From assembly GCF_001642475.1 (NCBI RefSeq), contig NW_019173966.1, positions 1-64,000 of the forward strand: a stretch of DNA of 64,000 nt, in the 5' to 3' direction. Made by a program: the position numbers and the translations under genes. Shown here piece after piece: positions 32,101 to 43,503 of this stretch (positions are counted from its first letter, which is position 1; every line of letters starts with the position of its first letter). Under the pieces are notes generated by a model, which saw nothing but the letters and a program-made list of their open reading frames with translations, had not been told where the DNA came from and searched no databases. Origin of the DNA: Fonsecaea monophora. Lineage: Eukaryota > Ascomycota > Eurotiomycetes > Chaetothyriales > Herpotrichiellaceae.

Positions 32101-33310
32101 GTCAAGTCCAGTGATGAACCTTGCCGTTGAACTAATGCTTTGGCAGATCAAAATTCCGACGACTGGAGTGAAGCCGCAGAAAATGCGACCATGGAATGGC
32201 AAGGTGTAAGTGGTTCAAATCTCCAAACGATGCTTTTGGATTCGACTAATGCAAGCATTGGCAGTGGCATCACAGTTAGGAACACCCATTTTTCCCCCAT
32301 TCTCTCTCCAGGCGATGTTGGTGCAGACCTTTGATACTCTGGCAGGTACCTACGCCGCTTTTTGTCGAAACTATGGCGATTACAGCACAAGTTCGACAGA
32401 GATTCGGCGCTGTTGGAATCAGGAAGCTATACAAACCATGGTCACCCAGATGGCTACCCCTTGGCGAACCTTTAAACAGGCCCTGAAGGACTCGCAGGAG
32501 AATCTGCTGAACAGGACTGAGGATTGCTTCGATGAGGCTATAATCCTATGTACGACATGCCGCATCCAGGAAACTGTATTCATCTGACCAAGTGCTGATG
32601 ATTCTTGGCTGATCAGGTGGTTCAACGAATGTCCCGACACGCTCGCTGCAGACCTTGAACGTGACCATGACGCACAGAAAGGCCCTTCTCCTCTCCGCCA
32701 TGGAGGGACTAGTAGAGGACTTCCAGCGCGATTTATCGTGAGAGATTTTCAGCTCCTCTTCCTCGATGGACCACAGGCTAATTCCACAATATAGTACGCT
32801 CCGAACGGCTGCATTCTCTGGAATTCGCACCTCGTTCATTGGTCAGATCATGGAACCGTCCTACCAGAGGACCATGCTTGAAAAAGGTGAGTTCGTTTGA
32901 TTCAGGACCACGGGCCTCAAAAGCCTTCAGTGGCAGCTATACTTGGCGATCGAGGGTTACAGATACGGGATGACTAACCCACGATAGGTCGTGGAAGCGA
33001 CATGAGGCGCAAGACCATCATCCGAGACGGATTCAGTGACGACCAGCTCTTTGCAAATCACTGCCGGAAATTCCGCTCCAAATTCCACGACCTCGCGCAC
33101 AGTCTGGAGGCCGACATGCGAGCAGCCGTCGCCACGCACCTCGCCGTAATCCAGCGCGACTTTGATACCGTGAAGGACGAGAACGTGGCCCTGGAGAGCG
33201 AGCGCCATCCCGAGTTCCGCCGACGACTCGAGACCGCGGTGCGCAGTATGAAACAGAGCATGGAGCATGTGAACTCGGTGGTTTCGCGTTTTGGCGGGTC
33301 TACCGCTTGA
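29151..33310 (+). CDS. Large dynamin-like GTPase, SLIP-GC (NUGGC)-like
   Basis: Sixteen predicted exons: 29151-29165, 29232-30144, 30196-30248, 30308-30783, 30843-30898, 30946-31127, 31212-31429, 31487-31513, 31570-31948, 32015-32087, 32147-32205, 32265-32274, 32346-32549, 32617-32737, 32795-32886, 32988-33310. All phases close to 1066 aa. Residues 1-300 are Ser/Pro-rich and disordered. The G domain has the P-loop GDAGAGKSS (~305-313, split by an intron), the switch Thr region ACTCVATEY, DLPG (502-505) and TKSE (562-565, then Asp). Coiled-coil segments follow (KALLDANEDQINQIRAF; CRKFRSKFHDLAH). The layout matches fungal proteins resembling vertebrate nuclear GTPase SLIP-GC. Three tiny exons (15, 10 and 27 nt) are inferred from frame and homology expectation, and the splices around 30249, 31949 and 32088 are the least certain. 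Confidence 0.82.
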
Positions 33311-34587
33311 ACAGGGGGATACGGCGTCCTCAGAACAGCTCCAAATGTTTGGTTTTTGTGATTGTATATATGACCCTGTTTTTGCTGAGACATGCCAGGA
33401 GCACGGCCTGTCGTCGAGCTCTGTTTGGTAGATATTGTCCAATTACAAACCCTAGTTCGGAAATGTATGTATGTGTGTATGTGTATTGTACTTGGTAGCT
33501 CCATAAAACATGGGCTTTGTTGGAACTTTTCATTCTCGGATCTGGGCTAAACCCTCCCCCCCCTGAGCCTTTCAGCCGCGTCACGTGGCACGTGGCCTGA
33601 AGCACATCCTTTCTTCCCCCCCTGTCCTTTGCAAACATCCCCTTTTTGGACACAGAACCTCGTGCAGCAGTAAATGTCTCATGTCTCATGTCTCATGTCT
33701 GAGGTCTCATGTTCTTTGGTTCGAGCGCGTGCTCGTGATGGCATTGACTTCAGGGAGAGGGCAACCGTGTTCCCAAAATATAGCCATGCGACCGGGGGAC
33801 GGACGTCATGTACAGCTTGGACATGGACAGACAGATCAGACACACAGACACAAGAGGCTCACGACATTGATTTCATTTTACAATTCAATTTTAAAACCCT
33901 CCCATAAAAATAGAAGCAGGGGACACCGTGGTCACCCTTCTCCAACCCCAGAAAAAAAAAACAAAAAAAAAACTACTAATTTTATTATTTATTTATTCCT
34001 TCATTCATTCAATCAATTCCGTACAAGTTTGTCAAGGGGTGAGAGAGATGAGGGGGGAATTGTAGACACAAAAAGGATATGGACCACTGCATCCATGGAG
34101 GAAAAAATAAAGAGTAGATGCCGTGGTGAGTAAGGTGTCGGTTTGATCTTCTTTGCATCAAAATAGGCAGACATTATCCTGGTGATGGCTCTCCGTGAAT
34201 GGAAAGGGATAAAGGCCAGAGTGTTGGCAAAGGTGGGGTGGTTTTTTTTGCGAAGTTTGTGGTTCTTCTTTGGGGTAAGAGGGGGGGAAGAGAGGGAAGA
34301 GAGAGGGAAGGGGATGTTTTGGGAGTAAAAAAGGCCATGGTCATGATCATGATCACGGTGGAAAAGGGAGAGGAGGAAGAGGAAAGGGAAAAAGAAATGG
34401 GAGTGGAGTGGGCTGGCTGATGATGCCTCGATTTTCAAATCTTTTTTTCGTTGATCCTCATTACTGTTTTTGGAGACATGACATGGTTCCCAGGCATCGC
34501 TCATGGACACATCATTGTCCTGCTGTACCACGCTACCTCGAACCGGGCGAGACTCGTGGTTTCTTCCACAGGCATTGCGTCTTGAGT
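33311..34587. other. Convergent 3' region with repeats and purine tract
   Basis: 1.28 kb between the GTPase stop and the uL11 stop. It includes a 7-bp repeat (33674-33708), an A-rich then AT-rich patch (33950-34005), and a strand-asymmetric purine-rich tract at 34258-34415, the last two listed in the hunt. No gene supported. Confidence 0.45.
33674..33708. repeat. Tandem 7-bp repeat (atgtctc)
   Basis: Three exact copies of atgtctc are followed by two degenerate copies (atgtctg, aggtctc). Confidence 0.85.
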
Positions 34588-35339
34588 CTACTCATCGGGC
34601 ACTGTCGCACACGAGTTAGTAACAGGAGACACGGAAGTGTTGGCAGTCCAAATGTAAGAACTGACCCTCGATCGACCCTTCCTTGATCTCATCACTGATG
34701 TCCTTGGGACTTCTCCCGTCGACCTGGCAACCCACACTGAAGCAAGTGCCGAGAATTTCCAAAATTGTGCCCTTCAATTCGCGAGCGAGCGACTTATTCG
34801 CACCACGCATGGTCCGGGCAATATCGAAGACCTCTTCAAGAGGGATCGACTTGGAGTGTTTGATGTTCTTCTCCTTCTTGCGGTCTCGCGGGGGCTCTTT
34901 CAGAGCTCTGATGACGAGTGATGACGCTGAGGGGACGACGCTGACGGCAGCTTGTCGGTTTTGGATGGTCAGCTTGACGGTGACACGGAGACCTTTCTAT
35001 AGGCACACGAAAATGTTAGCTGATTCGTGCGGACGCAGATATAGCTTGTTATGGAAACACGTACCCAGTCACCAGTTGCCTTTGCAATGTCTTCTCCGAC
35101 CTTCTTGGGCGAAAGACCGAGGGGACCGATCTTGGGAGCGAGCGTGGCAGAAGATCCGACCTCACCGCCAGTGGCGCGAAGGTGGCTGTCAGAAATCCAT
35201 GTCAGTCTCTTGCAGATTGGAGATTCAAAGGGTAATCATACATGATCTTCACCTCATTGGGATCTAACTTGGGAGCTGAAGGAGTGAACACATGTTAGCC
35301 GCCGAGCTGATGCTGCTCAAGAAGACGATACTTACGCAT
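34588..35339 (-). CDS. RPL12: 60S ribosomal protein uL11 (L12)
   Basis: Five exons: 35336-35339 (four coding bases, ATG plus one), 35242-35275, 35065-35185, 34666-34996, 34588-34601, joining to 167 aa, the usual uL11 length (about 165). The protein begins MPPKLDPNEVKI and shows the conserved RATGGEVG, APKIGPLGLSPKKVGEDIAK, the RNA-binding block, then the C-terminal VDGRSPKDISDEIKEG and ends VPDE. uL11 forms the ribosomal stalk base with 25S rRNA and contacts elongation factors. The 14-nt last exon has the acceptor ...gtgcgacag and supplies only VPDE plus stop. The 4-nt first coding exon and 4 introns are usual for ribosomal protein genes in these fungi. Confidence 0.95.
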
Positions 35340-35784
35340 GGCGAGTGCGAAAGGTAGTCAGTCTCTCGAGGTGATGGTTGTGAGCTGGAGGATAGAAATC
35401 TCAGGGAGAAGCAGTTCGTGAAATTGAACTTGACTAGCAACTTTTTTCCGCGGATGCCAAGACTTAAACTTGTGGGTGAGATTATTCCTAATACGGAATG
35501 GTCGATATGGCTTGGGAAGTAACTCTTGGCAGGTACAAAGCACGAGGGATCGTGTACCTCGTACAGCGGCACATCTATTACATTTCATTTGTGCAAACTC
35601 ATTTCATGTCATGCCAATTTTCTATCAGTATCTGCCCCCTCAACTCAGTCGCTTGTAAAAAGAGCTGCGGCCACCCCCAATGGACATGTTCCTGCAGAAA
35701 CGTCCGAGATGCGTGGGTAATGTCGCAAAGATAGAGACCCACGTGTCCATCCAGAGTCATTATTGTCGCTCCTAGCTCATGCCT
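35340..35784. promoter_or_regulatory. uL11 promoter / SEC23 3' region
   Basis: 445 bp, upstream of uL11 and downstream of SEC23 on the same strand. Minus-strand 5' sequence near 35345-35420 would be the uL11 leader. No clear motif. Confidence 0.4.
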
Positions 35785-38263
35785 CTAGGTAGACCCAGAT
35801 ACCGCCAGTCTGGACCGGATTAGCGAATGCCCAAGGCTATAATGAGGGGAAACTTACTTCATCAGATGGTCCATGAATGTCTGCAATGACACATCATCAG
35901 TGAAAATCGTCTGGGCAGACTGCGAAACTCCGCCGTAACCACCAGTCGCGTGGGTGGTTGAAGGATTCAGTTTCGACAAGAGGAAACGGGCTTGTGAACC
36001 TCCAGCATCGCAGATAATAAATCGCGGCAGAGGAAACCGGTCCTGTACGAGTTCTCGTGCGTCTTCCTTTGGTGCATCGAGAACTGCCCGGAAGTTCTCA
36101 TAGCCTTCTTGGTCTTGATAGCCGGCTTTACGCCACTCAGCCATAGTTTCGCCATGGAAGATGAGAATCTGGAAGAAAGTATCGAGGAGAAGGATGGTCT
36201 GTGGCTGGATGGAGGCGGAGTCGAGCAAGACCGGCTGGCCACCTTCATGGTCCAGACCATAAGAGTCCAAGGTGGGTTGAATCATGATCAGTGAATCTCC
36301 CACATACTCATGGTTGAGCACGTGTCGATAAAATGCCGTCTCGTCGGGCGAGTTGTTAAACACCTGGAGGAATTGTGATCTGCGCAGGTGGAACATGAAT
36401 TGAGGATAGAGGGTAAAGTTCTTGTCCAGTCGGAAGGACGTCGGGTCATCTTTGCGATAGTCTGCAAACCGTGAGCAGAGCCTGATGAGCATCCGGTCCA
36501 CCCATCTGAGGACATCTGGCCCATCGTCAACCTCTGCTTTAAAGACCGCAATCCTTGCCATAAGCACGGCAGCGGCTTCCTGGTCGAAAGACTGTGCCAG
36601 TGCTTGGTCGCCAGTTGGTCCGCTCAAATTGCGGGCGACAGTGGTCACGCGTAGGTGATACTGCCCAGAAGAATGCTGGTAATACGTCAAAAACTGCATC
36701 ATGCCCCGTTGCGGGCCTTGCTGCATAGGTGCTGGACCACCTTGGTTGGCAACCTCAAAGTAGATGCCGTAGCTGGATGTGGGATCAATGCCGCACATTT
36801 TCCAGAGGCAAGTGTTTCCGATACCACATTCTGTCTCGCCGACAGAGCTAGACTTCTTATTCTGGGACACCGCGTGGCCAATGAGGCCGGTTACCTTTAG
36901 CTCTTTCGTGGTAACCACTTCAAGAGATGCATTGAATCCCATCAAGAGGTTGTCGCTTTCATCTTTGTCAAAGACTCGAACAAAGGACTGTTTGAACTGT
37001 GATGAGGTGAAACTGTCCGTCAGGACCATATGACCTCCAGTCGAGTTCGCCAATCCTTTCATTTCAAGCAGGCCCACTTGGTCGAGACATCCAACGTATA
37101 GATCAATGATGTGTCCGTTATGGGCGGTGCGTTTTGCAAGACCGTCGTAGAATTTGATTGCCTTCTTGAAGTATTTGACGTTATCACGGTCGATATCGTG
37201 ATGTGATCGAATTGGCTCACGCAGTTCTGGGGCAACGACCATACCTGGCCCTTCAGTGGCCGGACCACCAGCGAAGAGCATGATTCTGGCTCCGGCATTT
37301 TGGAACGACGTCTCCAACAAGCCGACCGCAATGCTCATCGCGACTCCGGTAGCGCGAAGTGGCCGGCGGTCGTTCGCGACAGGCCAGGGGTCTTTTTGTA
37401 GCTGCTCAATGGCATTGGTGATCTGGAACTCAGCTTGCTGAACTGGAAGGAGGAATCGGGCTGCCGGGCCCATAGGCGGAGGTGGACGTCCTTGAACCGG
37501 TGGCATATTAGGTCTCAGGCCGGGTGCAGCTAAGCCCAGCATTTCCTGAACCTGCTTTGCGGCATAGTCCTTGCTGCCCCTAAAGACGTATGACTTCTGA
37601 CACTCGGTATAGCCAATCTCATGAACGGCAACATTGGTTCCGAATGTGACCAGTCCTACAAGCGCATTCGCAGGGAGTAATGACAAGCTCATGACCAGAG
37701 TTTCCTTCAATGCTTGCAAGCCATCCTCCTCAATCGCAGTATCCACGACGTAGACGAAAATGGGTGGAGCAGGAGCAGGTCGGGCAAGTTTGTATTCGAC
37801 AGTGGTGTTCGCGGGGTGCATCTCTGGTGGGATGTTCTCGGCACTTATATCTCCATAGTGACGAGGTAGAGGATTGCGTTGCAGACAGAAGGGACAGATC
37901 CACAGTTTAGCCCGAACATCGACGTTAGCGAAGGGGTTGAGGACCGCCCGACATGGCGCCTTGCAGGTAACTGGCTCATACGGAAGTAGTGGTTTGCCCA
38001 ATTCCTATCAAATCGTCAGCACAATGAAAAGATTCCTTGAGTTCAGGGTACTCACTTTGAGCGGAGTGAGCAAACAGCTCACGGGGACCACCAGTCGGTT
38101 TGCTTCCTGATAAATAGCTGTTAGTATGAATTCAAATCCGGCGCGGAGACTCTTTTAGTACCATGCGCGTCGATGGAATGACATTCCAACTGAGTCTGAC
38201 GCCATCTCTGTCCTCAACCTCCCCCCAATTGTCCTTGATCGCGTCGTATTGAGCCTGGTCCAT
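35785..38263 (-). CDS. SEC23: COPII coat subunit Sec23
   Basis: Four exons: 38162-38263, 38056-38106, 35858-38004, 35785-35809, giving 774 aa (family ~768). Sec23 is the GTPase-activating partner of Sar1 in the inner COPII coat that buds vesicles from the ER. It starts MDQAQYDAIKDNWGEVEDRDG and carries the zinc finger CKAPC (65-69) ... CPFC (88-91), the von-Willebrand-like trunk domain (from ~125), the beta-sandwich and helical domains, and the C-terminal gelsolin domain with YQDQEGYENFRAVLDAP. The last exon adds LAVSGST; its donor AA|GTAAGT creates an in-frame TAA, so intron retention would simply remove those seven residues. It is head-to-head with alpha-COP. Confidence 0.96.
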
Positions 38264-38787
38264 TGTCGTCGGTGTATCTAGTCTGTCACAAACACATGCT
38301 GATGGAAATCGGTCTGAGTTGAGGGAATGGCTTGAAGATGGAACCGCAGGCTCGTCGGTCTGGGCTTATAAAGGGCAGGAGAAAGCCACCTAGCTATTCC
38401 AATAGAGTATCAAGGACGCAAGGAATATGCAGGAGGATCAGAGTGGTGGTGGTCTACAAAGAGTGAGCCACTCTGGCAAGTTCGGGGTGAAAGCGACAGT
38501 CCATCGAAATCGATAAACTGGCCAAGTCCCCACACTGCGCGGTCTCGCTGTACCTTCCGTTTTGCTGGTCACTGTCAGGCTGCGGACATTTGTCTACAAC
38601 TGAATTGAGCACCGCACCCAAACCCCATAGGGAGCCACCTATGCTTTTCCAACTGGGACATAAACACTACACACGACAATTCTCACACGACGAATTTTGA
38701 TAGCGACGTTGTGTATAAGGGGTGCAGCATGTTTACAACCCGTCGTTGAGAATTCGAGCAAACTGAACTCCTCTTTGAGCCGCCAAC
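38264..38787. promoter_or_regulatory. Bidirectional promoter region, SEC23 / alpha-COP
   Basis: Exactly 524 bp lie between the two start codons, so the COPII and COPI genes must share or abut promoters here. Visible are pyrimidine runs on each strand near the starts, a ttataaagg element at 38367-38375, and cgaattttga near 38691. I cannot name a factor site. Confidence 0.5.
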
Positions 38788-41700
38788 ATGGCGTCCCCTT
38801 CAATGCTCACAAAGGCAAGCCCTGGCCCTTCGTCCCCCGTTTTGACGTCTCTAACCTTTGAATACAGTTTGAGAGCAAAAGCAGTCGCGCAAAGGGTTTA
38901 GCTTTCCACCCAAAAAGACCATGGATCCTTGTCAGCTTGCACAGCAGTACCATCCAGTACCACATCATCCCGCCATTTCTCGAAGCACCCAAACTAACCA
39001 CTCTGCAGGCTATGGGACTATCGCATGGGAACCCTGATTGACCGCTTTGAGGAACATGATGGACCAGTTCGCGGTATCGATTTCCACAAGACACAACCAC
39101 TCTTTGTATCAGGAGGAGATGACTACAAGATTAAAGTCTGGTCCTATCAAACCAGGAGGTGTCTCTTCACCCTCAATGGTCACCTGGATTATGTCCGGAC
39201 AGTCTTCTTCCACCATGAGTTGCCTTGGATCTTGTCTGCCTCTGACGACCAGACAATCAGAATTTGGAACTGGCAGAACCGGTCTTTGAGTGAGTACTAC
39301 TCCAATGGGTTTTCAGTTCTCCCTCTGACATATGACAGTCTGTACAATGACCGGCCACAACCATTATGCCATGTGCGCACAGTTCCACCCCAAGGAAGAT
39401 CTCATTGTCTCCGCCTCCCTCGATCAGTCTGTCCGAGTGTGGGATATTTCAGGACTAAGGAAAAAGCACTCTGCCCCGACCTCGATGAGTTTCGAGGATC
39501 AGATGGCACGAGCAAATCAACAACAGGCTGATATGTTTGGCAATACGGATGCTGTTGTCAAATTCGTTCTTGAAGGGCACGATCGAGGCGTCAACTGGGT
39601 CGCTTTCCACCCGACCCTGCCTTTGATCGTGTCCGCAGGCGATGACCGATTGGTCAAGCTGTGGAGAATGAGTGAGACCAAAGCATGGGAAGTCGACACC
39701 TGCCGAGGACACTTCCAAAACGTGTCTGCATGCCTGTTCCATCCACATCAAGATCTCATTCTGTCCGTGGGTGAGGACAAAACTATTCGTGTCTGGGACC
39801 TGAACAAGAGAACTTCCGTCCAGTCATTTAAGCGGGAGAATGACCGGTTCTGGGTGATTGCCGCCCACCCAGAAATCAACCTGTTTGCTGCCGGCCATGA
39901 TAACGGTGTCATGGTCTTCAAACTCGAACGAGAGCGGCCTGCATCCTCAGTGTATCAGAACCAGCTATTCTATATCACAAAGGACAAGCACGTCCGATCT
40001 TACGATTTCACCAAAAATGTCGAGTCCCCGTCGCTGCTCTCGCTTAGGAAGTTTGGCAGCAATTGGGTCCCTCCTCGTACGCTCTCCTACAATCCGGCAG
40101 AGCGATCGATCCTGGTCACCTCGCCCACTGACAACGGCACTTACGAGCTGATTGCACTTCCTCGAGATGCGACAGGGGCTACTGAACCTACCGATATCAA
40201 GCGTGGATCAGGGAATGCCGCAGTTTTCGTTGCCCGCAATCGTTTTGCTGTTTTCAGCACATCTACTCAGCTGGTTGAAATCAAAGACCTGGGTAACTCA
40301 ACAACAAAATCCTTCAAAGCACCTGCCGGCACGACTGATATCACATATGGTGGCACTGGTTGCCTCCTTCTCATCTCTCCCACAAACGTGGTTCTCTATG
40401 ACATTCAGCAGAAGAAGCAGCTGGCAGAACTGAGCGTTACTGGCGTCAAATATGTTTCCTGGTCAAATGATGGTCTGTATGCTGCTCTTCTCAGCAAGCA
40501 CAATGTCACCATCGTCAACAAATCGCTAGAGCAAGTCAGCACCCTGCACGAAACGATCAGAATCAAGAGCGCAGCCTGGGACGATTCAGGCGTTCTGCTT
40601 TACTCAACTCTCAACCATATCAAATACACTCTGCTCAATGGTGACAACGGCATCGTTAGAACACTCGATCAGACGGTTTACCTCGTCAAAGTCAAAGGAC
40701 GTAATGTCTACTGCCTCGACAGATCCTCCAAGCCCCGTGTGCTCACCATTGACCCAACGGAATACCGCTTTAAATTGGCTCTTGTGAAGCGTAATTACGA
40801 CGAAATGCTTCAGATCATCAAGACCTCACCCCTCGTCGGGCAGAGCATCATTTCTTATCTCCAAAAGAAAGGCTATCCCGAGATCGCTTTACAGTTTGTG
40901 CAAGATCCCCAGACGAGATTCGAACTCGCCATTGAATGTGGTAACCTGGAAGTGGCCACAGAAATGGCCAAAGAGTTGGACCGACCCAAAATCTGGACAC
41001 GCTTGGGCACCGAAGCTTTGGTTCATGGCAATCATCAGACCGTGGAAATGACCTATCAGAAACTCCGAAATTTCGACAAACTCTCATTCTTGTACCTTTG
41101 CACGGGCGACGAGGAAAAGCTGACGAGAATGGCCAAAATCGCCGAGCATCGCGGAGATTTTGTCTCCAGATTGCAAAATGCTCTCTATCTCGATGACGTG
41201 GAGAGTCGGATCCAAATGTTCAAGGAGATCGACCAATATCCCCTGGCTTATCTCACTGCAAAGTCTCACGGATTGATCGAAGAATGTCAATCAATACTCG
41301 AGCTTTGTGGGTTGACGGAAGACCAAATCTCGATGCCTGAGGCGGGAGAAGGTCTTGCTCCTCCTAAAGTCATTGTTCCTACCTACAAAGCGAACTGGCC
41401 GGTCAAGGAGGCATCACATTCGTCATTTGAGAGAGCGCTTCTCGGCGAGGTGGGCGTAGCAGTCGATGACGAAACAAGCCCTGATCTCCTCACCGAGGAC
41501 GTCCCCGCTGCTGCCGACGGTGACGGGCTCGCAGCGGACGAGGATGCGGATGCTGGCGAAGGTTGGGACATGGGTGACGACATCGGACTCGAGGCTACAG
41601 GGAATGACTCGGATTTTGTCAATGTCGACAACCCGGATGCACCTGCAGAAGCTGCTGGACCGGGCAGCTCAGAGGCAGATATGTGGTCGAGAAACTCTCC

Positions 41701-42664
41701 ACTAGCCGCGGACCATGTTGCAGCAGGCTCTTTCGACAGTGCCATGCAATTGCTGAACCGTCAAGTTGGGGCGGTACATTTTGAGCCCCTCAAGTCGAGA
41801 TTCCTGGAGATCTACCAGGCGTCTAAAACATTTCTGCCCGCCAATGCCGGCTTGCCGCCTATTGTGAACTATGTTCGCCGCACCACCGACGAGACGGACA
41901 ACCGAAAGCTCCTGCCTGTCATTCCCCGAAACCTGGAGACCCTCAGCAATGTTGAGCTACAAGAAGGATACACAGCCATGAGGACAAACAAATTGGAGCA
42001 AGGTGTCCTCACGTTCCGGCGACTGCTGCAATCGCTTCTTGTCAACGTCGTCAGTTCGCAGGCACAGGTGGACGAAGCTAAGGCGCTGATTACGAAAGCG
42101 ATGGAGTACACGCTTGCGATGAGCGTTGAGCTTGAAAGACGTCGGCTTGCGGCTGAGGGTGGTGAGGCCGAAGCACAACTCAAGCGACAGCTAGAGCTTT
42201 CGGCATACTTCACCATGCCCAAACTCGAAGTCTCTCACCGGCAACTGGCTCTGATGGCAGCTATGAAATTGGCATTCTCGAACCGACAGTATTCTAGTGC
42301 ATTGTCCTTTGCAAATCGCATCCTAGCCAACGGTGGCGCGGCGAAATTGGTTGAACAGGTGAGTAGATGGAGAGAAAGCATCCCGCTAAGTTGCTAACTT
42401 CGTTTGCAGGCAAAGAAAATCAAACAACAGGCTGAGCGTTTGGGATCTAGCGACAAGATCGACATTGAATACGACCAATTCGCGGATTTCGACGTCTGCG
42501 CCGCTTCCTTCACTCCCATCTACACCGGAGCGCAAAGCGTGTCATGTCCATTCGATGGAGCCAAGTATCAGAGCCAGTTCAAGGGACAGGTGTGCAAGAT
42601 GTGCGAGGTTTGCGAGATTGGTGCCGCCGCTAGTGGTCTGCGATTATGGGTGAAGGGTCTATGA
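38788..42664 (+). CDS. COP1: Coatomer subunit alpha (alpha-COP, COPI)
   Basis: Five exons: 38788-38814, 38868-38956, 39009-39289, 39339-42358, 42410-42664, 1223 aa. Alpha-COP is the large WD40 subunit of the COPI coat for retrograde Golgi-to-ER transport and binds dilysine cargo tails. The N-terminus MASPSMLTKFESKSSRAKG is the fungal alpha-COP start. Six to seven WD repeats (e.g. GHDRGVNWVAFHP, LSASDDQTIRIW, ILSVGEDKTIRVWD) fill the first ~320 residues, a second beta-propeller/solenoid follows, an acidic linker is near 745-820 and the C-terminal COPI domain interacts with epsilon-COP. Intron 1 (38815-38867) has a GC donor, AAG|GCAAGC, and needs no other donor to keep frame. Confidence 0.96.
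38815..38867 (+). other. GC-AG intron 1 of alpha-COP
   Basis: The donor is GCAAGC and the acceptor aatacag, with a branch-like ctaacc about 17 nt before the acceptor. Splicing here joins MLTK to FESK exactly; no GT donor would do so. GC-AG introns are a known minority class processed by the major spliceosome. Confidence 0.85.
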
Positions 42665-43503
42665 GGGTAGGCAACAAGAAGGTGACGACTTTACAAGAAT
42701 TTGACGACTCCTGAATGTTTGAGAGCAGTGGAAGCAACACTGGCGTTGCACCGCTGGGACTGCTCGGAGCTACTCCAGCCTAGAAGACATATCGAGATCA
42801 GCCTTAGTTGTAGACTTATGCCGCGAAGCAGACTGTTGGAACAGCAGCCAGGCCAGCTAGCTCTTGCACCGGTCGCTATAAGAGGACAAGAAGATGTCCA
42901 CGTCGTTCCGCAGCCTCTCAAGTTGTCCAAGATGCAGTTTGTTTTTATGACTTGTTATTTCTCATTGCCTGTCGACTCATCAGGATCTTGATGTGGCATG
43001 GAAGAGACTGTATGTATGTAGGAGAATCCTCCTTTTATCAGCCTTAGGCCATCCATCGGACCGCGTCCGACGTTGGAGAACCCCGTTGTGGGTGTGGATA
43101 TTTCTTCTCTTTTGCCCTTTTCCCAGCTGGCGTTCGCCGAGGTTCTGTCCTTGCAGGTGGGAGGGAGGGGGACAAGTCGTGCAGGGTGTGTCGGTAATAC
43201 TACGGAGTAGACCCGCCTGTGTCCACTGGTGCCACTATCGGAAATAGCGAGACAACGCCTCGGAACGGAAGGTTGATTTGGAGAGAGGGAGAGGTAGAGG
43301 CCTTGCATGATCCAACAGGAATGCAGCGTTCGGGCGCTGGGCCCGATCGATGGCGCGAACGATGGAGACGTTTAAAACCGTAGGTTCGCATTCATAAGCG
43401 GCTGGAATGGGTCGACGGTGTATCTCAGCAGTAGTTGCTCTTGTCTCGTTGTCGACATCCCCTTGCGCACAAGTCACCAACACCACGAACACGAGCAATA
43501 ACA
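42665..43503. other. Intergenic, alpha-COP 3' end and next promoter
   Basis: 839 bp. A copy of tacggagta is at 43201-43209. There is no convincing gene; several frames of 60-115 codons overlap in different frames. Confidence 0.4.

Noticed and set aside
33719..33735. A ggttcgagc match to the tRNA B-box in the convergent region
   Set aside because: There is no matching A-box at the right distance and no cloverleaf arms that pair around it.
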